Below, piece by piece: positions 11,498-23,771 of a stretch of DNA of 64,000 nucleotides; the first letter of the stretch is position 1; each line of letters opens with the position of its first letter. The notes beneath the pieces are model-generated. The model was not told where the DNA came from. It saw only the letters and a program-made list of their open reading frames with translations, and did not search any database. Source of the DNA: Rhizophagus irregularis (taxonomy: Eukaryota; Glomeromycota; Glomeromycetes; Glomerales; Glomeraceae); NCBI RefSeq assembly GCF_026210795.1, contig NC_089429.1, positions 2,852,001 to 2,916,000 of the forward strand, in the 5' to 3' direction. The position numbers and the translations under genes were made by a program.

Positions 11498-14400
11498 TGT
11501 TCGTAGTGTTTTAGGAAAAAATATCTTTTTAGTAAATTTTAATTATTTTGTTTTTTAAAAAGACTTGGATAAGTTTTCTTGTTAATTAAAAAAACGTTGA
11601 CTTTATAAGTTGTTTATATATATCAGTATTTATTATCTCATCACTCATGACGTGTCGAGAAAACACGTGATAATTCGTGTTTCAAAATATCACGTGTATT
11701 TGATTTTGATAGCGGAGTTATAGTCAAAGTTATATATGTGTTAAGGATGACTGTAAATATACAATTAATGAGTCATTAAGAGTAACATATTTTTCCAATA
11801 TTAATCACCTCCCGAAATTAAAATATACTATTATTATACTTTACCAGATTTTTTTTTGCATTATATAATCTATCCATCAACTATCTATTTTAATGCATTA
11901 TATTATTATATTATAAATTTAGTAGTAATTGTCACTACTGGTAATTTTTTAGTTATGATATATATTTAATGGTTTATTACATATAATTTGTAAAAATTAT
12001 TTTTCAACTTTCAAATATACTTCCAAGTTCTAACTTCCTAATAGTTTATATCACTAAAGAAGTGAAATATTCACAAAGAATAAGGTATTTGCTTCATTGA
12101 AGTTTCATACTAGTTTCATATACTGCAGACCTTTTTTTTTATATCAAATATACATTAGTTAAAAAGAATTTCTAAATAAATAAATAAAGTAATACTATCT
12201 ATTAATTTTAATAAATTTTTAGCAAATTTCAATTGAAGTTTCTATTAATTATATGACTAAAGATAAGAAAATTTTGTTCAATTTATAGTATATATTATAT
12301 TAATAAAATTAAAAATATAAACCCACTTTAATACTTTTTAATATCAAATTTTTTTGCTTAAAAATAAGATTCATTAATTCGCAGTTTGTAAAAAATAGAA
12401 AGAAATTATTAATAGTCAGTAAGGCAAACTTTAAAAACGTTATATCTTTTTATTTACTCATCATGCAGTTTTCATATAGTAAAAATTTTACTATAGACAC
12501 ATCTTATTATAATCACACTATTTGGTAGTCCTGAGGGGTGTGATTATAGAGGAGGTTAACTGTATACCCAAAACTAGTTCTGCACCATGTAATTTATCTG
12601 TATTATAAATAAAAAACGTTTAGGACATTAAGTGACTTGAATAATGTAGTCAAATATTTTTCTTATGGCAATTGGCAATAATTTTAGACCATATATACTA
12701 ATTTTTTATGCTCAAGCGTATATGCATATTAATATAAAGTAATTTAGAAAATCTGGATTGGCAAATTAAAATTACCAGCGAGGATCCAGGGACTTTATTT
12801 TCAAACTTTCTCGCATATTCTCAAAATTATTACGTATATTATTGTAAAAGGATCTTTTGATGATCTTTATATATGGATAGCATTAAAATTTTTTTATTAT
12901 TAAATTATAGAGAGTCTGTTGATCAGATTTTTGTGATGCAATTATATTAATATAATTTTTTCAAAAGCATATAATAAAATCGATTCTGTAAATTATATAA
13001 AAAGGTAATGACCTGGTTAGTGAATCCTTTTATCTGTCTTGTACAAGTAAAATGAAAAATCTAAACCAATCTAATATAATTAAATAAGTCCATATATTTT
13101 ACAAAGTAATAATAAAGTAAGTTGGTTTATTGCTCAGCTAGTTTCTCTAAACATGTCATCACGATTCCTACCTCTATAAATATTCTAAAATAAAACAAAC
13201 ATATTACTCTTTTTATTATATATCAGTATTTTGATTTTTGCCAAGAAAATCTTTGACAATCATCATGTATATAATAGACGTAGTGAAACTATTCACATGA
13301 ATCTCGTCATATACCTTAATATCATGCTTCTCAATAAAATTTAACACAATGTATTTAATAAATTTTCAATAATAAACATTTTTATATGCCAAATTCTTGG
13401 TATTTGACACAGGTAATAAAAAAATCAAATTACCTTTATTATAATGCATTAAGTAATAAATTTCAGGCAGAATGGAATGTTATGAAAATTAATAGTAATA
13501 GTAAGTGTGAATCAGAATTTTTTTTTTAATTTATACTGTAGATTTAAAATTATTTAATTTCAGAAAAGTTTTCTTGTAGGAAATAATCTTTTATATAGAC
13601 TGTGTAGGTGAGAGTGATATAGATAGACAAAAATTCTGTAGATATAGATAGGATTAAGGTTACCTACCTAAACCTCTCCAAAATTCTATGATTAGTTTCT
13701 CCAAAATTTTACTATAGTTTTATTATAGTTTCGACAGGATTTCAGCAGTTTCAGCATTTATAATAGATTTTGTCAGGTTTCACTTTTTTCCAGAGTTTTG
13801 CCAACTTTTTAATAAGATTTTCATATAGTTTTAGCAAAGTTTCACCATTTTGGCATTTCGCCAACTTGCCAAAACCCCTTAATTTCTCCAGCAACCTTAA
13901 GCAGGATAATTTATTTTAAAAATCTAGTTTAGTAAAAGAGTATAGGATGAAAATCTTAGCAATAAGAACAAATTAGTTATAGATATTTTTCAAAATTTGT
14001 GAGAGAATAAAGAAATAATTTGATGCTGAAACTCACATTAAATGGTTTAGGATTCACATACTTATTTTTTTTTTTGATAGCATTATATATTTTATTTGCT
14101 TCTCTAGCATTTTTTGATTCACTATGTATCTAAAAAATTATTTAAATTATTTGATTTGAATCATTATCATATGATTATTGGAAGTTATCATAATTTACAT
14201 AAAAAATTGTAAAATCATATTAGTTTATCTATTTTTTTTTAAATTCTCTATGAAATCTAAAGTATATTAAAAGATGAATATGTACAAACTTTTAAGTTTT
14301 TACAAGTTTATACAATAATTTCTCACCTTTCTTTTTATATAAAGAAGATACATAAATATTTCAAATGAAAAATATTTCTTTGGTGAATGCAATATCGAAC

Positions 14401-16209
14401 CATTTAGAAAAAAAATAAAGAGTTACCTTTTGTCTCTTAAGAGTATTACCAATACAGAGAAGGACCAAAAATATGATAAGGTATAATAGCTAATTAGAAT
14501 TACAAGCAGGCAAGTGTTAAGTTTTTTGTTTTTTTTTTGTAAATTTTTTTTTGAATACATGACATAGTAAAGAATCTTATAAGTAGTGTTAGGACACATG
14601 TCACATGTGACCTGTATTCAAACTTTACAAGTCAACTCAATACTAATACAGATGACCCTACAAGCCTGTCTGGTTGGATGAAAATTAGATGGAATAAATG
14701 GGAACATGATATTTAAGAATAATATTAATTTCTTATCCATTTTAAGGGTCAGATTATGATTTAGCAAAAGATTGAAAAAAGGAACATGGAGAAGTTAAAA
14801 CCAAAATTAATAGATCTTTGATTTACATTCATCAACTGACTTTCAATGAAAAAACTAATAATATTAGAATTACTCAAGGCAGAACTTTTATTTCTTGATC
14901 AAAACGAGATCAGAAAAAGATACAATTGAACATTTTTTAGTTTATTTCTAATTCTTTAAGAAGATGAAGAACATAGAAAAATAAAGCAGATATATTTTTA
15001 TAAAAAAAGTCAAAAAAAAAATTAATTTAAAAGAAAAAGTCAGTATATAGTAACTTTAATTTTATCTGCAAAAAAATATATTTTACAGAAAGTAATTGAG
15101 TTAATCTCTTTTAAGAAGATATATTGTTCAACAATATCATACTTGAAAAGATGAATCCTCTAAAACTAATACCATTAGATGACGATAATTCCTTCAAGAT
15201 GATGATGTTTCTTCTCTAAAAGAAACTTTCAACTTTATCCTTAAATCTTATCCTTGAGATAAAACGTTGATGATATTGTCACTAAAAAAATATCTACAAA
15301 TGTAAAGGCAATAAAAAAAAAGAAAAAATTATTACTTGTAGAAAGAGTTATACTATACTATAAATCATCACAAATTATTGACTTATCTGTGCACATGAAA
15401 TGATGATTTTCTCTAGAGGATAGAGAATTCATGATGAAAAATTATGTGTCTTTGTTATAAATTTCCAACCTGACAGACGAAAAAAGTTCCTTTATTACAA
15501 TTGTAAAAAATATATATATATTGTTTCAAATTTATCTTTTTATACATATGTATGCCAATAATAACAGTTTAAAGATATTAGTCTTAATTATTTTTTAAAA
15601 AATTTTGAATTATAGCTATAAGATTTTTATAGCCTTAATTAATTATAGCATATAAAAATTTTGTATTATGACACTTTTTTGAATTACAGCTAATATCTTT
15701 AGAATAGTATCTGCGAAAGATTTGTAAAATATATTTTGATTTATTAGTATTTTTTCTACTTTATATTACTTTGATTCTTTATCTTTTATGATTGAATTCT
15801 AATAATTTAATACTTATAGTATTTATAGAAGCAAAGATAACAGTATATTAGATCTTGCACATATAGAGATCGATATAATACTCAAAGTATACTTATACAT
15901 TATTGAAGGTTTAAAGAAGAGCATATTAGTACAACAAAAATAGTTAGTATAAATAAATTCGCTTATTTTATGATTTCATTCTCACAAATTATTTATTATA
16001 ATTTTATATTAAAATAAAGGGTGAGTCTTTTTGCCTATTAAATAAAAGCACAAATTACAAAAAAGATCAAAAATGTAATGTATGCTTCTTGTCACCATCA
16101 GAAATAGACATTGATAAATAGAAATTTACATTAAACATAATATCATAAAAGGCAATTAGTAATCGTTATTACTTAACCTGAATAAATCAAATAATATTAA
16201 ATAGCTTAT
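11498..16209. other. Gene-poor AT-rich spacer
   Basis: About 4.7 kb without any supportable coding region on either strand. It contains CACGTG palindromes at 11,660-11,700 (E-box-like, upstream of the second BTB gene), a stem-loop at 12,508-12,548, a palindromic GTCACATGTGAC near 14,602, and several poly-A/T runs. I see no RNA gene. Confidence 0.6.
12508..12548. repeat. Perfect 11-bp stem-loop
   Basis: TATAATCACAC (12,508-12,518) is exactly inverted as GTGTGATTATA (12,538-12,548) around a 19-base loop that is less AT-rich than its surroundings. It could be a MITE remnant or a structured RNA site; no gene is adjacent. Confidence 0.6.
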
Positions 16210-16212
16210 TAA

Positions 16213-16677
16213 TACAGATTAAAAAGTGAAAAATCAGGCATCAATCAGTTACCAATCAGTCACCAATTAGGTAGCTGATTGGTGACTAATTGGTGACTAA
16301 TTGGCATTTTCACCAAATACCATTACCAATCAGGCAGTTTGCTAACTTTTAATCCAGTGATCAGAAAAGAATGAAATATAGTTTATTGGAATCGTCTCAA
16401 TAAGATGAATCTAATGGTAGTAAAATCGCATTTCTAGGATTAATACTTGATGAGAAATTGAGTAAAATGTAAAAATAAAAATATATCATTTATATTTTAT
16501 TTAATTTTTTATTAACTACTATTAATCCTAGAAATGCAATTTTACTACTATTAGATTCGTCTTATTGAAATGATCCAATAAGCTATATTTCATTCTTTTC
16601 TGATCGCTAAATCAAAAGTTAGCAAACTGCCTGATTGGTGACTGATTGACACCTGATTTTTCACTTTTTGACCTGTG
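16213..16677. mobile_element. Foldback MITE, family A copy 2
   Basis: 465-bp copy of the element at 6010-6541. It shares AAAAAGTGAAAAATCAGGC at the left end, CACTTTTTGACCTGTG at the right end, and the internal GATCAGAAAA...AAATATA and TAGATTCGTCTTA blocks. The left terminus is mutated (TACAGATT for CACAGGTC). Flanks TAA and TGA suggest a decayed 3-bp duplication. More diverged, hence probably older, than copy 1. Confidence 0.8.
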
Positions 16678-17288
16678 TGAATCACAACCTGACCGATATA
16701 CAGGCCAAAAAAAATTAATGTGGTATTTTTATAGATAGTAGGTATAAGTGGACAGATGCTTTTTGAAAATTTAATTGAGGATTTTTATATCATCTTTTTG
16801 GGTCCAAAGTTTAAACTTTTAACAAAGCTTTAACATATTGAAAAGCTAAAATCCTCTGTAAACATTATTAGACATGTTATAGTAAGCTTACATTCCAATT
16901 TATTCATTATCAGAAATATTTGTACTATTAATCCATTTTAACACTTATACAGAATATGTATAAATAAATAAGTGAAATTGTAAAAATTAAGAAAAGTACA
17001 AGTAATGTGTTTGATTGTATTTTTGATAGTACAGTCAGGCCTCTATGTACCGATATCGTATAGACCGATATTTTCATGTACTGATAGAATTTTCGTGTCC
17101 CATTTCACAACTAGTAAAAAATCCTTGTTGTACCGATATTACATATTGTTTCACGATGTAACATGTATCGATACTTTTCTTTGTCCTCTTTTAATTAACA
17201 TATAGTAAGATGTACTGATATTTTAGGTTACACCAGCATATAACCTTACTTAACGCGTCATAGTGCGTCTTTGTTTGCTTTAGAAATC

Positions 17289-19347
17289 ATGTCTCAACTA
17301 CAAGTAAAAAGGAAGTTAACTCAAGATGCTTCTCAAACAAAGAAAAGAGTCGTTTTAACACATGCACAAAAAAGACAACTCTGTTTAGATTATCAAAACA
17401 TGCCACGATTTACTTAAGAAGGACTTGCCACCTTGTATAATATTAAGCAAAATACAGTTTTTGATATCTTAAAAAAGAAAGAAAAGTGGCTGAATGTAAA
17501 TCCAGACTCAGAAGAGTCAAATAAACAGAAGGAAAAGCCTGTTCGCTTCCCTCAAGTAGAGAAGGCTCTTTCATTATGGATAACTAATGCACTTGCTGCA
17601 GATCTTGTTTATTATTGATACTGATATTTTACGTGAAAAAGCTAAATTTTTTGCACAACAGTTTGAAGTTAATAATTTTGCAGCTTCTAATGGATGGATT
17701 AATGGATTTAAAGAACGTCACAGTTTAAAACAGTATGTTAAGTGGGGTGAAGCAAAAAGTGCTCCATTGGAAACATTAGACGAAAAAAGGAAGATTTTAC
17801 GTGAAATCATTAAAGATTATGATTTAAATGATGTTTTTAATTGCGATGAAACAGGTAATCCTAAATTTTCTTTAAAATAATTGAATAATATTCTAATATT
17901 TACTGTTTATATTTTAGGATTGTATTGGGATCTTGAACCATCAAAGACATTAGCACAAGGCCCACTTTCAGGAAAAAAAAATCAAAAAAACGTGTTACAC
18001 TCCTGCTTATATGCAATACAACTGGGACGGAGAAATTAAAGCCACTTTTTATCCATACTTATCAAAATCCACGAATCTTACATGGAAAAAAAAGGAAGAT
18101 TTACCAGTTAATTATTATTGGAATTCAACTGCTTGGATGCAGGTTCTGATATGGAATGATTATCTCACAAAATTGGACAGACAGATGCGATTACAAGGCC
18201 GCTATATTCTTTTACTGGTTGATAATGCATTAGTGCATATTATAGATGAAAATACAAATTTAACAAATGTGACTGTGCATTTTTTGCTACCAAATACTAC
18301 AGCGCATTTGCAGCCTTGTGATGCAGGAATAATTAATTCTTTTAAAGTGAGTGATAGTTTTTTAATTAATTTAAAAACAGTAAAATTTTACAATCTAGAT
18401 TCAAATTACATTGTATTAATTATGTAATTCTTTAATAATTCAGGCACAATATCAAAAATTACTCGTTAGAAACAGGATCAAGGCATATGAAATTTCACAA
18501 GAATTAAGAAAAGAAACTGTTCCACTAAATATTTATGATGCTATTAATTTTAGCAAAAATGCTTGGAATTCTGTAAGTCAGCAGACAATTTTTAATTGTT
18601 GGAAACATACGGGAATTCTTTCACAGGATGAGATGGATGGTGAAATTGAAGATGATAATCAAGTATTTCATGATGAAATTCATAATAAAATGGAGATATA
18701 AGAGTTGATTTACCAACTTCCATTTGATGATCACATGGACGTAACAGAATTTCTTCATATAGATGACAACTTGAAAGGTGGTGAAGGGTTAACTGATGAA
18801 GAAATCGTGTCTATGGTAAAATCCAAAAATACCAAAGTAGTCAAACTAGAAACTGAAGAATCCTTTGAAGTGATTTCTACTAAAGAAGCCCTGGGTCACT
18901 TGGATGATCTTGTTTTATTTTTTGAATACTCATCAGATACTTCTATTAACCCAGAATTATTAAATGTTTTAAAGAAATTAAGACGTCAAGTATTGACATT
19001 ATACATTAATAACACTGGTCAAAAACCAATATATCGGGTAGCAGATATGTATCAGATATGTACCCGATATGTGTAGTATTAATGCAGAAAATCAGGTACC
19101 CGATATGTGTAAGATATATGTAAATATATATATCATATACATATCGGGTACCGATATGTATATGATATGTAAATGATATGTAGACGATATATATATTTAC
19201 ACATATCTTACACATATCGGGTACCCGATTTTCTGCATTAATACTACACATATCGGGTACATATCTGATATATATCTGCTACCCGATATATTGGTTTTTG
19301 ACCAGTGTAACGCAAAGCAAATAACATTAGATAGTTTTATTCAATAA
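17289..19347 (+). pseudogene. pogo/Tigger-like transposase, decayed
   Basis: Order of domains: N-terminal psq-type helix-turn-helix (HAQKRQLCLDYQN, then EGLATLYNIKQNTVFDIL), a CENP-B/Tc5-type second HTH (FAASNGWINGFKERHSLKQY), and a DDE_1 endonuclease domain with FNCDETG (first Asp), ILLLVDNALVH (second Asp) and HLQPCDAGIINSFK (third Asp). Introns are visible at about 17,855-17,917 and 18,346-18,444. Breaks: an in-frame TAA at 17,415-17,417, a frameshift near 17,615, further frame loss at 17,975-18,130, and a stop near 18,701. The reading frame resumes after the hairpin insertion with AKQITLDSFIQ and ends at 19,347. That tail resembles a PCNA-interacting (PIP) box, which is known from Drosophila pogo transposase. 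Confidence 0.85.
19013..19307. mobile_element. Near-perfect hairpin MITE, family B
   Basis: 295-bp inverted-repeat element. The left end is CACTGGTCAAAAACCAATAT and the right end is its complement, ending GACCAGTG. The arms carry repeated TATCGGGTACC and GATATGT steps. Flanked by TAA/TAA (19,010-19,012 and 19,308-19,310). The terminus matches family A in the pattern CACWGGTCRAAAA, and both have 3-bp duplications, so the two families may be mobilised by the same transposase. It sits in the last codons of the Tigger gene. Confidence 0.85.
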
Positions 19348-20104
19348 TATGTACTATTAAATAGTCTTGATTAGTTATATTAATATTCTAATACAGTATA
19401 CTGTAATAATGATAATAAATTTCAATTATTATTGCCATAAACCATTAAATTTTATTTTTCGTTCAATTTAAGATTTTTTGTTATACAAATGATCACAAAA
19501 AATTTTTATATACCGATATTGATCAACATAATATAATAATATCGGTATACAAAATTTTCATAATGAACCGATAATCTGATATACCGATATTTTTTCCCAA
19601 AACAACAGCATCGGTACATAGAGTTCTGATTGTAATAAGTTTGACACGATTTAATCTATTCATTATAAGTCAGAATATATTTGCAAATCGTAATAAATCC
19701 TGAAAAGTAATAAAGCGAAAGTTATTAACAACAAATAGCAAACAAAAATGTATATTTAAAGAAAGAGGTGCTAGATTATATATTTTTTTAAATTCATAGC
19801 TTATTACGCAATTATTTGTATATTTACTTTTGAAAAAAAAATAATACACTAATAAAATAATTGTTTTTATCTAAAGTATGCATCAGAATTTTTGAATGGT
19901 AAATATAAAGTAGTAAACGTAACTGAATATTCACATGATTTTTTCTGACCCAACTATGAATTAGCCAGAGCTAAGACATTTTTCGTATTATGCTTCTGGT
20001 ATATCAAATCTTGGCCAAATTGCAAAAGAATTAAGCATCTTCTGGCTTACTTAAAAAATTATACAGATAATTAAGTTTTGAGTTTATTCAATGAAACCCA
20101 ATTC

Positions 20105-20400
20105 TCAAAAATATTCTGAAATAACTATATATAGGTCTTTATAATACCAAACATGCTTTAAAGCAATCTGATTCTTTTCACATAATTCTTTGATTTCTTT
20201 CTTAAGTTGATCCTGTTCTCGCTGTTTGATAAAATTTTGGGATCTTTGTAGAAGAATTCAATATAATTTTCATGTTGAATACTTTGTACTTCAATTGCAA
20301 AACCATGTTCTGGATAATATATATCAAGTTCTAATCCCTTAAGATGTTCAGAAATTTTCAAGTAATCTGGTCAGCAAATGTCTGAAGGTGGTCCCAAATA
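20105..20400 (-). pseudogene. Fragment of a restriction-endonuclease-like protein
   Basis: A 67-codon frame (20,361-20,158) reads LKGLELDIYYPEHGFAIEVQ. After a frameshift near 20,230 the reading continues with KKEIKELCEKNQIALKHVWY to about 20,100. The spaced ELD...EVQ strands are what a PD-(D/E)xK nuclease fold shows (Asp, then Glu-x-Gln), and the layout recalls a repetitive Glomeromycotina family ending in a conserved WYYxD motif. The fragment lacks its N-terminal part and is surely not functional. Nuclease assignment is inference from these motifs. Confidence 0.5.
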
Positions 20401-21129
20401 TTTAGAAACAATTTCATGACATAAATTTTTATATTTATTTCAACAAATTAGACATCAAATATTATGATTTTTAATCGCATAAAGTGTATATATTCTTTAT
20501 CATATTTCCATAATAAATCTGAATAGTTATTAAAATATGAAATAGAAAGACACTCACCATTTCAGCTAAATGCAATCTGCTTGGCTTGATCAATATTACA
20601 AGTATATCATCTAGAATAATGAGAATACCATAAATTTAATATTACTAAGTGGTGCATTCTATTCATGACTTTTAGAACAATACTACAGTAAAGCTGTCAT
20701 GCAATTAATATATTTTTCAGAAAGACATTTTTCATTTCTACTATGTACAATTTTCTAGCATTTTTAAGAGTATGTTTAGCTATACTATGACCTATACAGT
20801 ATAGACACCAAGTATTGTGATTTTTTACACTAGAAAGACAGGCATTCCACTCATAGCCTTTAGAATATTAGAGCAACACCACTTTAAAGGAGTTATGTTA
20901 TTAATATAATTATCAGAAAAATAAAATTTACTACGCTCTTTAGTAATTATACAAGCAACATTCAAGAATAATTTTAATTGCATTGAGAATTAATAGGTTT
21001 TATATATATAAATTTCTATTCAAATCTGTATAAATTTGAATTCTATAATATTATAGTATATATTGATAAAGATTCACTATAATTCACTAAAATATTATAA
21101 ATCACTAAGATCAGTTATAAACTATAAAA

Positions 21130-21387
21130 ATGATTAAAACTAACTATTTTGGTTTAAATTCTGTAATAGTACAAGCATTAAACAATCTGCAATATAGGTA
21201 TAGTGGTGAAATACCAGAAATGTGGTATTTTCATATTTGTTATTCATTTAAAAAACTTCTTGAATATAACCCAAAATACTTTTTGAAGAATGGATTTATC
21301 CAAATAACTGAAAGATTATTTAACAATGGGAATTTAAAGCTGAAAGGCATTCACTATATATATATTGCACTGTATGTGACTCTTTAG
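21130..21387 (+). CDS. Hypothetical protein fragment
   Basis: 85 codons from an ATG: MIKTNYFGLNSVIVQAL..., with aromatic-rich MWYFHICYSFKKLLEYNP. I do not recognise it. Another open stretch follows in a different frame at about 21,390-21,670, containing SSELSDDEIDEIYSNIYF and FYCPCASKEVKKS, so the two may be exons or pieces of one decayed gene. No splice junction joins them convincingly. Confidence 0.3.
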   Translation: MIKTNYFGLNSVIVQALNNLQYRYSGEIPEMWYFHICYSFKKLLEYNPKYFLKNGFIQITERLFNNGNLKLKGIHYIYIALYVTL

Positions 21388-21789
21388 TAATTATTTGCAA
21401 AAATACCATCAAATGTGCCAATGATCACCTGAAGAAATGCATTGCTAAAACAGCCAAAAAGCATCTTACATACTCTAATCCTATACAGAAAAATGTGAAA
21501 AAAAGAGTATCATCAGAACTAAGTGATGATGAGATTGATGAAATTTATAGTAATATTTATTTTAGATACAGAAAAACCTCTGAATTTTATTGTCCTTGTG
21601 CTTCAAAAGAAGTTAAGAAAAGTGTTGCATATCGATTGATTAGTAGTGCAAAAGTTATCCAATGGGCTTAAAGAACTTAACGATCACCTGTAATAACAAT
21701 TATTACTAGTATTTATTAACTCTATTCTTTATATTAAAAAGTTAACTTTAAGTATTTTTCTCTTGGAAATATAATGGAAATTTGAAAAA

Positions 21790-22005
21790 AAAGTGCATTT
21801 AAAGAGGGTATGCATTTAGAAAGAGAAATCTTATATGAACTTTATATACTTAAAACTGAATAAGAGGATGTATTTAAAGAAAAAATATATAATGCATGCA
21901 CTTAGAAAGAGTACATTATAATTTACTAATTAATATATTGATATTTTATTTCAAAATAACATTGAAGTTTGATACCCCTTTAAGAATATCCTCTTATTAA
22001 AATAA
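21790..22005. repeat. Degenerate GAGGATGYATTTAAAG repeats
   Basis: The step GAGGRTRTATTTAAAG / ATGCACTTAGAAAGAG occurs three times in direct orientation (near 21,806, 21,853 and 21,895). It recurs inverted as CTTTAAGAATATCCTCTT at about 21,981-21,998. This could be the worn subterminal end of the surrounding pogo-like element or an independent MITE. Confidence 0.35.
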
Positions 22006-22038
22006 AAGATTTATTAGATATATAAAAAATTTTTCTTA

Positions 22039-22193
22039 GGGCAGTGACATTTATTACGTAATATCCATTTACTATAAGCCCATACTCCTCCACCCCCATG
22101 TAATATGAAAAATCTTACGTTACACTTATATGTTATATGACCTTTAAATACCCTCCCACCCCCTAAAATATTACGTAATAAATGTTACTACCC
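22039..22193. mobile_element. 155-bp MITE with TTA duplication
   Basis: Terminal inverted repeats GGGCAGTGACATTTATTACG (left) and GGGTAGTAACATTTATTACG (right, reverse-complemented) extend through ACGTAATAT. Flanked by TTA/TTA (22,036-22,038 and 22,194-22,196), the TWA-type duplication typical of PIF/Harbinger elements. The interior includes CCCACCCCC-type tracts, unusual for this AT-rich region. No coding capacity. Its termini differ from those of the Harbinger element next door. Confidence 0.85.
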
Positions 22194-22565
22194 TTAGGTT
22201 AAGACCCCAGAATTTTGATCACAAGTATTTTATATAAGACTCAGGATAATTTATTTTGAGCAATTGTTAAGCATAATAAAAATTTTATTATTTATTTAAT
22301 TAAAAATTCAATATTAATTCCAATCCTGAAGTACATAGTGCTATAATAATTATCCTCCAATTCACATTCGCTACTATCTAATTTACTAGGCCAGTTCATA
22401 ATTGTTCGATCGGCATTTTTGATCAGATTACACTAAATTTCATGATCAACGTTCATAATTGAAATGCTTGATCACATATATTGATTAATCTATGAATACA
22501 AAAGTTGTCGCGTAGTCATTACTTTTATTCTTATAAAGTATAATTAAAAATTTACAGCAGTTAAA

Positions 22566-23771
22566 ATGTCTAAACACAAGAAAATAAGGGAATTATTATC
22601 TTTTTATGTTATTACAGCTTGTCAAGATATGGAAAATGAAGATTTATTTGAGGAAGAAGGTGATTCAAGTGAAGAAGAAGAGGATGATTTGGTAATGCTT
22701 GGACTAACCTCATTACTTGGAATAAGATATTTAGAGCAAAGATCTTATCATGTAGCAAAATCAAAAGATTGGTACAATTATATTTTACCAAAATATGAAG
22801 ACTGTAGATTTAAAAAAATCATTAGAATGAACTCTATAAATTTTCAAAAGCTTGTTTCCCTATTAATTACTCATCCAATTTTTCAAAATAATAGTAATCA
22901 TTCACAAGCTCCTGTTGAATTACAACTTGCAATTTTTTTGAGAAGAATTAGTTCTAAAGAAGATATATTTGGATTATGTTCAAGATTTGGAATTGCAGAA
23001 GAAACCATTTATTTATACTGTAAAAGAGTAATGATTGCGATTTTTTCTTTAAAAAAAACTTTGGTTAAATGGCCAACAGGTGAAGCCAAGCAGAATATAC
23101 ATGAAGGATTTAAAAATATTGGCGAAATGGAAGATGTTATAGGTGCAATAGATGGTAGTCACATTGTATTAGCAAATGCGCCATTAAAGCAACCTGAAAC
23201 ATATTGGAACAGAAAAAAAAGATATTCTATACAATTGCAAGGAATTGTAGATTACAGAGGTATGTTTATAGATTATGAGATTGGATGGCCTGGCTCAGTT
23301 CATGATGCTAAGATTTATAAAAATTCATACTTTTATCGAAATATTTCTAAAATTATTAAAGGAGAAGAATATTTACTTGGAGACTCGGCATATCCTATAT
23401 CTACTTTTTTAATTAAACCTTTTGTAAATTCTCAAAATCCTTCACAAATTCGATTTAATGTAATTCATTCTTTACATAGAGTAGTAGTTGAAAATGCATT
23501 TGGAAGATTAAAGAACAGATTTATTGCTTTAAAAGAATTAAATGTTAGAGATATTTCTACTGTTGTAAAAATTACTGAATGTGCAATCATCTTACATAAT
23601 TTTTTAGAACTAAATAATGATAATGTAGAAGAATTATATGAAAATGATGATGATGAAGATGGTGATGATGATAGTGATAATGATGAAGATATAAATCAAA
23701 ATGAAATAGTAATGAAAAGAGAAGGAGAAAGAAAAAGAGAGCAATTAATGAATCTAATTATTAATCATTAA
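22566..23771 (+). CDS. PIF/Harbinger DDE transposase
   Basis: 401 intact codons. An acidic N-terminus (EEEGDSSEEEEDD) is followed by a helical domain (residues about 60-180, with LQLAIFLRRISSKEDIF and the HTH-like FGIAEETIYLYCKRV). The DDE_4 catalytic domain has the first Asp in VIGAIDGSHI (about residue 197), the second in GWPGSVHDAKIYKN (about 242), GDSAYP, and the catalytic Glu in VVVENAFGRLKNRF (about 310). A second acidic run (NDDDEDGDDDSDNDED) precedes the C-terminus. It cleaves and rejoins element ends in the nucleus, normally together with the Myb-like protein whose gene is broken here. The gene sits about 180 bp inside the left terminal repeat. It looks functional in itself. Confidence 0.95.
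   Translation: MSKHKKIRELLSFYVITACQDMENEDLFEEEGDSSEEEEDDLVMLGLTSLLGIRYLEQRSYHVAKSKDWYNYILPKYEDCRFKKIIRMNSINFQKLVSLLITHPIFQNNSNHSQAPVELQLAIFLRRISSKEDIFGLCSRFGIAEETIYLYCKRVMIAIFSLKKTLVKWPTGEAKQNIHEGFKNIGEMEDVIGAIDGSHIVLANAPLKQPETYWNRKKRYSIQLQGIVDYRGMFIDYEIGWPGSVHDAKIYKNSYFYRNISKIIKGEEYLLGDSAYPISTFLIKPFVNSQNPSQIRFNVIHSLHRVVVENAFGRLKNRFIALKELNVRDISTVVKITECAIILHNFLELNNDNVEELYENDDDEDGDDDSDNDEDINQNEIVMKREGERKREQLMNLIINH

Larger units (their letters stand above)
17032..19632 (+). mobile_element. pogo/Tigger-like transposon
   Basis: 2601-bp element flanked by TA dinucleotides (17,030-17,031 and 19,633-19,634). Terminal inverted repeats are CAGTCAGGCCTCTATGTACC on the left and, reverse-complemented, CAATCAGAACTCTATGTACC on the right, followed by repeated TACCGATAT steps. 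TA duplication and CAGTC termini are diagnostic of Tc1/mariner-pogo elements. It carries one transposase gene (17,289-19,347) and an inserted hairpin element (19,013-19,307). A 354-bp internally deleted relative is at 61,351-61,704. Confidence 0.9.
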
